DNA of 32,472 nucleotides from an uncultured Bacteroidaceae bacterium (lineage in GTDB: Bacteria; Bacteroidota; Bacteroidia; Bacteroidales; Bacteroidaceae): positions 1 through 32,472 of the forward strand of contig CAJOLR010000023.1 of the NCBI GenBank assembly GCA_905235565.1, given 5' to 3'. Made by a program: the position numbers and the translations under genes. The notes under the pieces were generated by a model, which did not search any database, was not told where the DNA came from, and was given only the letters and a program-made list of their open reading frames with translations. How positions within the stretch are numbered: the stretch's first letter is position 1; the number at the start of each line of letters is the position of its first letter. Shown here in pieces: positions 25,947-32,472 of the stretch.

Positions 25947-27629
25947 TCACTGAACATCCCAGAATACGTTAGTATATGAACTAACAGTACGGTTCTTGTT
26001 ATTGATGTTCACGTTATTGAGCTGTATCTCATCTTCAGGATACCACATGATTCTGGGATAATCCAGGATAACAGCGCAATCATAGGCCAGAGGCTCGGGC
26101 AGAGGAGTGGCAGCTGAAGTCTGATCATAAGGAGTATAAATCTTTCTCTCAGCATTTCCCTTGAACAGTACAGGATAACCGGTGCGACGGATGTCATTGT
26201 ATGCCTCAACAGAATTGAAGAAGTTGGCAATCCACTTCTCGGTCATGACAATCTCAAGTTTCTTGTCGTTTGTGGCAGCATTGTCATAAGCGCTGTTTAC
26301 GCCAAGCAGCAAGCCGGCGATAGCGGTTTCATCAATTGCAGGCACAGTAGGATCAGAAGCCTTGGATACGGCATTGACATGAGCGATAGAAGCCCTGATT
26401 CCCTCCTCAAGAAGCTGCTTGGCATCGCCGGCTGCACCTTCTGTCAGAACAAGTTCTGCTTTCATGAAAGGAACCGAATATGCCTGGAGCATCTTGTCGG
26501 GGGCGATACCGTTACCCTTACCGCCTACTGTTCCGCCCTGACCGTCATCAAACTTACCGCCTACAGGATAGATACCGATGCAGGTCATTGAATTCTCCTG
26601 TGACATTGAAGTCTTACCTGAGTTACTGCCGGTAAATATAGATACGAAAGCTCCGTCACGATAATCAGTCTCGTTAGAGGCATTGGCAGTTGCTGTAATC
26701 TGGTTTACATAATAGTAAGGAACTCGGGGATCAACGACACCTGCCAGAGGGTTCTGCTTGAAGTTATAGGTCTTACCGTTCAGTACCTCATAGAACCAGG
26801 GATTGATCCATACGCTCTTCTGACCGCCTTCATATTCATCTACATAACCGGACTTACGCTCGTCGGTAGGAGTCTTGGTAGCAGAGTGCGGGAACTGCAG
26901 GTCTTCACCTTCAGCAATGAAATTGTTCTCAGCAAGAAGTGCATCAAGCTCAGTCTGCCATCCAGTGATGTCAGCCTTGGCCTTACGGCTCTGAACCAGC
27001 AGTTTCAGTTTAAGGGTATTGGCAGCCTTGAGCCACTTAACGGCATCACCGCCATAGAACAGGTCATTGGCTCCGATAGCCAGAGGATTGTCGGACTCTG
27101 TATCCTTGAAATTGGCAATAGCCTTGTTGATTACAACCAGAAGGTCATTGTAGATATCCTTGCTGGAATCAGCCTTAGGAGTCTCAATGCCGGCTACGTT
27201 AGCCTCTGAGTAAGGGATATCACCCCAAAGGTCTACCATATTCATATAGGTATAAACCCTGAGTACGCGGCCGATACCTGCGCAGATTGCATCACCGAGC
27301 TCATCGCCCTGCTTAATCATCTCATCACAATTCTTGATGGCATATCTGTAAGCCTGTGTCCAAGTGTTGCCAAGGGTTGAATAACCGGCAACAAGTGAGT
27401 AGTTGTCAACCTCACGGCTTGTGGTATGCTGTACATATGACTCCAGGTGGGTGTTGATATAATAACCCTCAGAGAAAGTGGCAGCGACCTCATATTCCGT
27501 GCAGGTAACCAGCTGGGAAACATCAAGGTCTGTCACTGCATACGGATCCTGGTTGATATCCAGATCGCAACCGGTCAGTGAGAAAGCCATGACTCCGGCT
27601 CCAAGCAAATAAAATATTCTATTTTTCAT
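25947..27629 (-). CDS. SusD/RagB-family outer-membrane lipoprotein
   Basis: The 560-residue protein begins with a lipoprotein signal ending SLTGC (Cys21). It continues DLDINQDPYAVTDLDVSQLVTCTEYEV, which fits the SusD-like_2 type, with helical TPR-like parts (LGNTWTQAYRYAIKNCDEMIKQGDEL; INKAIANFKDTE; AVKWLKAANTLKLKLLVQSRK). The end EDEIQLNNVNINNK and EAYNDIRRTGYPVLF is usual for the family. SusD proteins form the lid on a SusC transporter and capture a glycan or peptide at the cell surface. It lies 13 nt after susC. The ligand cannot be read; no polysaccharide-degrading genes adjoin this operon. Confidence 0.93.
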   Translation of the reverse strand: MKNRIFYLLGAGVMAFSLTGCDLDINQDPYAVTDLDVSQLVTCTEYEVAATFSEGYYINTHLESYVQHTTSREVDNYSLVAGYSTLGNTWTQAYRYAIKNCDEMIKQGDELGDAICAGIGRVLRVYTYMNMVDLWGDIPYSEANVAGIETPKADSSKDIYNDLLVVINKAIANFKDTESDNPLAIGANDLFYGGDAVKWLKAANTLKLKLLVQSRKAKADITGWQTELDALLAENNFIAEGEDLQFPHSATKTPTDERKSGYVDEYEGGQKSVWINPWFYEVLNGKTYNFKQNPLAGVVDPRVPYYYVNQITATANASNETDYRDGAFVSIFTGSNSGKTSMSQENSMTCIGIYPVGGKFDDGQGGTVGGKGNGIAPDKMLQAYSVPFMKAELVLTEGAAGDAKQLLEEGIRASIAHVNAVSKASDPTVPAIDETAIAGLLLGVNSAYDNAATNDKKLEIVMTEKWIANFFNSVEAYNDIRRTGYPVLFKGNAERKIYTPYDQTSAATPLPEPLAYDCAVILDYPRIMWYPEDEIQLNNVNINNKNRTVSSYTNVFWDVQ

Positions 27630-27642
27630 AATAATCAGTCTA

Positions 27643-30600
27643 TTAGAATGTTAAACTCAGATTAAAAGCAACCCTCCTGGTTGAAGGAGCTCCAGTATAG
27701 TCTATACCCTGAATGTTAGTGTTACCGAATGTGTTCACAACGGGATCATAGTTGGAATACTTAGGAACATTAGGAGCAAAGTACCAGAGGTTGCGGCCTA
27801 CTACTGAAACCTCGGCATTTGAAAGTCTCAGCTTGCTTGTAAACTTCTTAGGCAGATTATAAGCAAGGGTTACCTCTCTCAAGCGCCATACTGTTGCATC
27901 GTATGTGGCAACCTCATCGCAAGAGTTGATAGCGAAGGTTGAATAGGTTCCGTCTGAGAACCAGAGGTCAGCCTCACTGATGGCTGTGGTGTTCCAGATG
28001 TAGTTCTGGTCAGCATCAAGGATAGGCTCCAGTGTGTTGGCATCGCCGTAAACACCCTTGACTACGCGCACACCGAGACGATCCTCAGTGTCCTTGGTAA
28101 CGCCACGACCCAGCAAATCTGTCAGGTATGAACTGAATACGCAACCACCCTTCTGGTAGTCAAACATAAAGCTGAGTGACAGATCCTTATACTTTAAGGT
28201 ATTGGTAAGAGAAGTTTTGAACTCAGGGTTAGGATCACCTATTACACCATATTCGGGATCATTGATATACATACCGGTTGACGGATCAACAAGTGGAATA
28301 CCATCGGCTGTACGGGCCAGTTTCTCACCCTTAAGGACACCGTAGGGCTGTCCCTTGATAAGAACTGCCTGAGGAGCTGCGAAGTCACCGCCGAGAACGA
28401 TCTCATCAACACCGTCAGAAAGCTCAACAATCTCTGACTTGTTCTTGGTGTATGTGAGATACATGCTCCATGTGAAGTCCTTGGTTACTACAGGATAGAG
28501 GTCAACACCAAGTTCGAAACCCTTGTTCCTGATTGAACCGAAGTTTGTAACGAATGAACTGTAACCGGTTGAAGGAGCAGAACTCTTGGCACCGATCTGG
28601 TTTTCTGAAAGACGGTTATAAAGGGTAGCGTCAATACCTATGCGGCTATCCAGGAACTTAAGTTCAAGACCTGTCTCTATCTCAGTTGTGAACTCAGGCT
28701 CAAGTTCAGGATCATACAGTACTGTAGGAAGCTCCATCATACCCTGACCCATGTAAGGACTACCTATTACATATGTACCGTTGTTGTAATAAGGACCGGC
28801 ATCATTACCGACCTTTGCCCAACCGGCACGGATCTTACCGAAGTTAAAGAAACTGTCCTCCAGGCCAAGAGCATCGGTGAATACTACAGAACCTGATACG
28901 GCAGGATAGAAGAAACTGTTGTGTGCAATAGGAAGTGTTGAAGACACATCATTACGTCCTGAGATGTTCAGGAATGCCCACTGGTTATAATCCAACAGGA
29001 TATCGGCAAATATACCGTACTTACGTGTCCTTGAATATGACTCACTTGCAGTCTGTCCCTTTGTATTTGATAGCTCAAATATGTTGGGGTTGATGATGTC
29101 GGAACCTGAAGCACCCATTGACTCATAGGTATCCTGGTTATAGTTATAACCTGCAGTTGCCCTTACACCGAAATCAGAGAATCTATTGTTATAGGTGAGC
29201 AACAGGGTTGACTCTATCTCCTGGTCACTTGCCTCGGACTTGCTCAGGTAACCGTTACCGGCATAACCGCGTGAACCAAGGTTTACGATAGTCTTACGTG
29301 AAACCATGTATTCATTTACACCGAGAGTGTAATCCATTGTGAGCCACTTGGCAAACTCATAAGAGAAGTTTGCATTGGCAACGATACGTTTCTGGATAGT
29401 CTTGAACTTATCGTTCTCCCATGCCCAATAGGGGTTGTTGGCCTGTGAAGAGAGCTGGAACAGCAGGTTGCTGCCATCCTTCTTCTTATAAGGGAAGTTC
29501 TGGATATCCCAGCTACGCGGCATTATGAATGCACGTGCCAGAGAGTTCATACCGCCGTTTGATGCGCTTGACTGGTTGTTACCGTACATAGGTGACATCT
29601 GGTCTGTATATGAATAAGCCAGGTTACCGCCGGCGCGGAACTTCTTGCCGAATTTCTGGTTGCCACCCACGGAGAATGAGTAACGGTCAAAATCTGAACC
29701 GGGGATATAGCTATCCTGGTCTGTGCGTGATATGGTCATGTTGAAGTTACCCTCATCTGTTACTTTCTGAACGTTTGCAGACAGGTCAAGCACATGACCT
29801 TTCTGGAACAGGTCCTTAACGTTATTGGGATATGCCTTATAAGGGATATCGCCATTCAGGTCAGGATAAAGCTCAAGAGCCAGATCAGGATACTCAGAAT
29901 CTATGGCAGCATACATGGGGATAGTCATGTCATCCTCAAATGCAGCACCCCATGAACCGTTGGCACCACCGATATTGAAGTCACTGCCCTGACCATACTT
30001 GTTCTGATAATCAGGAAGTGAAGCTATTGTCTCTATAGCGTATGATGAATTCACGTTAACGGTGAAACCCTTCTTGGCGTTAGACTTCTTTGAACCTGAC
30101 TTGGTTGTGATTAGTATGACACCGTTAGCGGCACGTGAACCGTAAAGGACGGCAGCTGCAGCACCCTTAAGAACGTTCATTGACTCAATGTCATTGGGGT
30201 CAAGGGTTGAGATACCTGAACCGAAAGCACCGCTGTTACCGGATCCGCGGCCGGAAGCACCTGTACCGTCGTTACTGTAAGGAATACCATCTACAACATA
30301 AAGAGGCTGGTTGTTGCCACTGAATGAAGAGTTACCACGGATTGTGATACGAGTAGCACTACCTGCATCACCGCTCGGGGCACTGATCTGAACACCGGGA
30401 ATCTTACCGTCCAGAGCACGGAGCATATCGGGCTCAGCCTTCATGATAGCTTCATCAGCATCAACCTTCGTCACCGTGTAACCAAGAGAACGCTCTGAAC
30501 GTTGGATACCTACGGCAGTGATGAGCACATCATCTACCAGTATTGAACCCGGCTGAAGGGCAACGTTGATAACTGTTCTGCCATTAACCGGAACTACGGC

Positions 30601-30834
30601 ATCGTCATAGCCCAGGAAGGAGAACACCAATGTACCGTTGGATGGTACTTGAATTGAATAGGCACCATCCAGATCTGTAGTAGTACCTCTACCTGTTCCC
30701 TGAACTGCCACTGCGACTGCCGGCATTGGGCTTCCGTCCTCGGCCGATGTCGCAATTCCCGTAACTTGCAAATTCTGAGCAAAGGCAAGCCCTGCGCTCA
30801 AAACAGCAGCCATCATTAAGAGAATTTTTCTCAT
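27643..30834 (-). CDS. SusC/RagA-family TonB-dependent outer-membrane transporter
   Basis: ATG at 30834 (MRKILLMMAAVLSAGLAFAQ) is preferred over a TTG two codons upstream; it gives 1063 residues. After the signal peptide there is a carboxypeptidase-regulatory-like domain (about 22-105: VTGIATSAEDGSPMPAVAV, TTTDLDGAYSIQV), then the plug (about 110-235: PDMLRALDGKIPGVQI, ITIRGNSSFSG, PLYVVDGIPY, LNVLKGAAAAVLYGSRAANGVILI-type sequence), and the beta-barrel ending RRVAFNLSLTF. It imports nutrients with SusD as lid and TonB energy. Its leader and first codons lie in an inverted repeat matched to a second susC start at 32462, and no -7 box is found upstream, so it is predicted to be off in this orientation. 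Confidence 0.95.
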   Translation of the reverse strand: MRKILLMMAAVLSAGLAFAQNLQVTGIATSAEDGSPMPAVAVAVQGTGRGTTTDLDGAYSIQVPSNGTLVFSFLGYDDAVVPVNGRTVINVALQPGSILVDDVLITAVGIQRSERSLGYTVTKVDADEAIMKAEPDMLRALDGKIPGVQISAPSGDAGSATRITIRGNSSFSGNNQPLYVVDGIPYSNDGTGASGRGSGNSGAFGSGISTLDPNDIESMNVLKGAAAAVLYGSRAANGVILITTKSGSKKSNAKKGFTVNVNSSYAIETIASLPDYQNKYGQGSDFNIGGANGSWGAAFEDDMTIPMYAAIDSEYPDLALELYPDLNGDIPYKAYPNNVKDLFQKGHVLDLSANVQKVTDEGNFNMTISRTDQDSYIPGSDFDRYSFSVGGNQKFGKKFRAGGNLAYSYTDQMSPMYGNNQSSASNGGMNSLARAFIMPRSWDIQNFPYKKKDGSNLLFQLSSQANNPYWAWENDKFKTIQKRIVANANFSYEFAKWLTMDYTLGVNEYMVSRKTIVNLGSRGYAGNGYLSKSEASDQEIESTLLLTYNNRFSDFGVRATAGYNYNQDTYESMGASGSDIINPNIFELSNTKGQTASESYSRTRKYGIFADILLDYNQWAFLNISGRNDVSSTLPIAHNSFFYPAVSGSVVFTDALGLEDSFFNFGKIRAGWAKVGNDAGPYYNNGTYVIGSPYMGQGMMELPTVLYDPELEPEFTTEIETGLELKFLDSRIGIDATLYNRLSENQIGAKSSAPSTGYSSFVTNFGSIRNKGFELGVDLYPVVTKDFTWSMYLTYTKNKSEIVELSDGVDEIVLGGDFAAPQAVLIKGQPYGVLKGEKLARTADGIPLVDPSTGMYINDPEYGVIGDPNPEFKTSLTNTLKYKDLSLSFMFDYQKGGCVFSSYLTDLLGRGVTKDTEDRLGVRVVKGVYGDANTLEPILDADQNYIWNTTAISEADLWFSDGTYSTFAINSCDEVATYDATVWRLREVTLAYNLPKKFTSKLRLSNAEVSVVGRNLWYFAPNVPKYSNYDPVVNTFGNTNIQGIDYTGAPSTRRVAFNLSLTF

Positions 30835-30942
30835 AGACAATTTATTTAGTTTGACAATAGTTTGTTATTATCCCATTTTGTTTGATTCTTTGAACTGCTC
30901 ATACTGTAAATAAACTAACAGTCAAAGTAGTAGCCCAACTTT
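30824..30942 (-). repeat. Left inverted repeat: susC leader plus recombination site
   Basis: Read on the minus strand, 30942-30824 matches 32346-32472 on the plus strand. A 27-bp block (30916-30942 with 32346-32372) is identical, then the right copy has eight extra bases (TTGTTATT), then 92 bp (30824-30915 with 32381-32472) are identical to the end of the window. The repeat includes the susC start and first codons. Its true end inside the second gene is beyond the window. Confidence 0.95.
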
Positions 30943-30945
30943 GAC
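30921..30945. repeat. Left recombination site
   Basis: The arms GTCAAAGT (30921-30928) and ACTTTGAC (30938-30945) are perfect 8-bp inverted copies around the asymmetric 9-bp spacer AGTAGCCCA. This arm-spacer-arm form is typical of core sites of tyrosine recombinases. The spacer and outer arm recur in reverse orientation at 32351-32367. Confidence 0.75.
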
Positions 30946-30950
30946 CTTTC

Positions 30951-30961
30951 ACCAGACTGGT
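30951..30961. repeat. Small palindrome inside the invertible segment
   Basis: ACCAG-A-CTGGT is a perfect 5-1-5 palindrome, enclosed by TGACC/GGTCA (30942-30946, 30959-30963), just inside the left site. It could be an accessory binding site or a weak hairpin after the recombinase gene; there is no U-run for a terminator. The remainder of this 183-bp gap (30835-31017) is mostly the repeat. Confidence 0.3.
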
Positions 30962-31017
30962 CACAGCAATTGTCTATGACAAATATTACTTAAATAAATA
31001 GCCTTTTATGATACTGA

Positions 31018-32211
31018 TCAGTTACTGAACTTCTTCAGCTCCCTTACTATTGTCATGTCCATCACGGCACAATATCTCATGGTTGTTCTGATATTCTTGT
31101 GACCCAACAATTTCTGCACAGTAGTCACAGAGACCCCTTTGTAAAGCAGAATGGTTGCATTTGTGTGCCGGGACGAGTGGAACGATATATGTTTCTCCAA
31201 TCCCGCCTTATGATATGCCTTTTTTAGTACTCTATCCGTCACCGCATTAGATGGCAAATTGAAAAACTCCAACAAATCATCTCCGTATCTTTCAATCAGT
31301 TCCAACCCCTTGCCTTCAAACATCAATCCAAGAGGAATCTTTACATCTATACCGGTCTTGACACTTTTGTAACTAAGCCAGCTCTCTTTACTCCTTAAAT
31401 CAAAATTAGCACTTGAGAGTCTGATAAAATCAGAGTATCTCATTCCCGTATAGCAGCAGAACAGGAATGCATCAAGACATTTTGCCTCATTATCCAGAGG
31501 TCTTCTATGCATGCATCTGGAGTATTGTTCCAGCAACTCCAGTTCGGCTGGCGAAAGATATGAGCTATGATAGCTGTCATGGGTGATCTTTATGGAATTG
31601 AATGGGTTTTGCCCATGTGCCATTACCCCTTGGTTCTCGGCAGAGTTCAGAAACGTCTTAAGATGCGTCAGGTGCTTTGCTATGGTGTTGATTGCACAAC
31701 CTCTGTCTTTCATCCATTTTTCGAATCCTTTTATAAAAGGTATGTTTATTTCAGAAATATGGAGGTTTGGTCTGAATTCATCCAGCAGTTTCAAAGTAGT
31801 CATCTTATTGCTCTTGGTACTTGGCCGGTTCAGACTTGTATCGATGTATCTGTTCATGAGCGTTGATACTGTCACATCACTATTTCGACACTCTGATTTA
31901 CAATAACCTCTTTGTCGTGCCAGATCAACCAGCCTGTCAAGTCTGACTTCATTTCCATTTCTCCAGAGCTCAATCTCCATAGCCTCAAGCTTGTTCCGGG
32001 CATCATATATCATCATGTTAAGACCTGTTGCATTGGGATGATTCCTGATTTCCTCCCTGGCGCGATCCCACTGGCAGGGCTTGATATAAATGTTTGTGCT
32101 GAAGTATTTTCTCTTACCATCCTGATACGCCTCAATCTGTATAAGAGCAGTCCCGTTTACGCATAAAAACCCACTACGGTTGTAGACAAATCTGTATCTG
32201 ACCTTTTCCAT
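31018..32211 (-). CDS. Tyrosine recombinase (DNA invertase candidate)
   Basis: The 397-residue protein has an N-terminal arm-binding domain (about 1-95, with IQIEAYQDGKRKYFSTNIYIKPCQWD), a SAM-like core-binding domain (about 112-212) and a catalytic domain. Catalytic residues appear in order: Arg258 in CYTGMRYSDF, a probable Lys285 in the beta-hairpin YKSVKTG, His345/Arg348 in SFHSSRHT, His371 in LLGHKN, and nucleophile Tyr380 in MRYC. No residue is missing, so it should be active. It lies wholly between the two inverted repeats and points towards the susC at 27643-30834. It resembles the Bacteroidetes integrases that invert promoters, and no phage or conjugation genes are nearby. Its local base composition is more AT-rich than the operons to the left. 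Confidence 0.9.
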   Translation of the reverse strand: MEKVRYRFVYNRSGFLCVNGTALIQIEAYQDGKRKYFSTNIYIKPCQWDRAREEIRNHPNATGLNMMIYDARNKLEAMEIELWRNGNEVRLDRLVDLARQRGYCKSECRNSDVTVSTLMNRYIDTSLNRPSTKSNKMTTLKLLDEFRPNLHISEINIPFIKGFEKWMKDRGCAINTIAKHLTHLKTFLNSAENQGVMAHGQNPFNSIKITHDSYHSSYLSPAELELLEQYSRCMHRRPLDNEAKCLDAFLFCCYTGMRYSDFIRLSSANFDLRSKESWLSYKSVKTGIDVKIPLGLMFEGKGLELIERYGDDLLEFFNLPSNAVTDRVLKKAYHKAGLEKHISFHSSRHTNATILLYKGVSVTTVQKLLGHKNIRTTMRYCAVMDMTIVRELKKFSN

Positions 32212-32269
32212 TGTTGTAATTTAATATAAAAAAGATGTTTATTTTTGAATTTTTTCCATTGGAATTGCC

Positions 32270-32277
32270 TATATTTG
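32270..32277 (+). promoter_or_regulatory. Promoter inside the invertible segment, pointing right
   Basis: TATATTTG fits TAnnTTTG exactly; a TTTG at 32244-32247 lies 22 bp upstream, a little longer than the usual spacing. Transcription would start near 32284, pass the right repeat, and reach the susC-like ATG at 32462 after about 178 nt. No comparable promoter reads left from 30943-31017. If the segment inverts, this promoter would instead drive the left susC. Confidence 0.6.
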
Positions 32278-32342
32278 CGCGAAATGTCAAAATATACATA
32301 AAAATTTTTGAATATTTGATAGATATTTATACAAATTGAACT

Positions 32343-32367
32343 TCGAAAGTTGGGCTACTACTTTGAC
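32343..32367. repeat. Right recombination site
   Basis: The spacer TGGGCTACT (32351-32359) and outer arm ACTTTGAC (32360-32367) are identical to the left site in reverse. The inner arm TCGAAAGT (32343-32350) is imperfect against GTCAAAGT. The spacer identity is what strand exchange between the two sites would need. Confidence 0.75.
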
Positions 32368-32472
32368 TGTTATTGTTATTGTTTATTTACAGTATGAGCA
32401 GTTCAAAGAATCAAACAAAATGGGATAATAACAAACTATTGTCAAACTAAATAAATTGTCTATGAGAAAAAT
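32346..32472 (+). repeat. Right inverted repeat, including second susC leader
   Basis: This is the partner of 30824-30942 in opposite orientation, 127 bp to the window edge against 119 bp on the left. The one difference is eight extra bases near 32373-32380, which form a TGTTAT tandem. The 92 bp after it are perfectly identical, through the leader and start codon. Confidence 0.95.
32462..32472 (+). CDS. Start of a second SusC-like gene (partial)
   Basis: The window ends 11 bases after an ATG that reads MRK, identical at DNA level to the start of the left susC and preceded by the same leader. It is therefore probably the 5' end of a second SusC/RagA transporter gene on the plus strand. The body of the gene is not visible, so a truncated or decoy copy is also possible. 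Confidence 0.55.

Noticed and set aside
30916-30942. Promoter inside the inverted repeat (TAC-TTTG near the site)
   Set aside because: The spacing within the box does not fit TAnnTTTG, and a promoter there would make the inversion pointless.
31018-32211. Integrase as part of a prophage or conjugative element
   Set aside because: No phage, relaxase or transfer genes lie near it. The flanking repeats match susC leaders, which fits an invertase better.

Overview
The window reads as a chromosomal segment of a T9SS-encoding member of the Bacteroidales, perhaps Prevotellaceae-like; no genus can be assigned. The signs are a complete SprA, a type IX secretion (T9SS) C-terminal sorting domain, a SusC/SusD pair, an N-succinylornithine-type carbamoyltransferase, DUF2007 and NigD-like proteins, and Bacteroidetes-style -7 boxes (TAnnTTTG) in place of E. 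coli-type promoters. Coding density is high, no intergenic gap exceeds 300 bp, and I found no rRNA, tRNA or CRISPR array.

Layout from left to right. (1) 46-2973, minus: a TPR/transmembrane/HTH regulator followed by a secreted protein with an S74-type chaperone domain and a T9SS signal. A motif of GGGACA direct repeats lies upstream of the regulator and again at the left window edge. (2) 3109-14748, minus: ruvA, sprA, cca and a GH3 glycosidase in tight succession. (3) 14865-15764, plus: ddh, divergent from ruvA across a 16-bp palindrome. (4) 15766-16923, minus: a MORN-repeat/putative beta-barrel protein. (5) 16989-20200, plus: DUF2007-proB-proA-argF', a proline/arginine operon. (6) 20206-24680, minus: PASTA protein, rluD, ddl, an acyltransferase and a NigD-like lipoprotein, with overlaps or very short gaps. 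(7) 24861-30834, minus: susC, susD and a lipoprotein ending at a strong intrinsic terminator. (8) 30824-32472: a tyrosine-recombinase gene framed by long inverted repeats, with the start of a second, oppositely oriented susC-like gene at the right edge.

The most interesting system is at the right end. The leader and first codons of susC (30824-30942) recur in inverted orientation at 32346-32472, flanking a tyrosine recombinase and a Bacteroidetes-type promoter. Each repeat holds a site with an identical asymmetric 9-bp spacer; the left site has perfect 8-bp arms. This has the form of a self-contained invertible promoter cassette that would choose which of two divergent SusC/SusD operons is transcribed. 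In the orientation shown, the recognisable promoter points right, toward the gene running off the window, so the susC-susD operon seen here is predicted to be OFF or fed only by read-through from the recombinase gene. Site-specific inversion controlling SusC/SusD proteins is known in Bacteroides fragilis, so the principle is established; this locus and its site may not be described.
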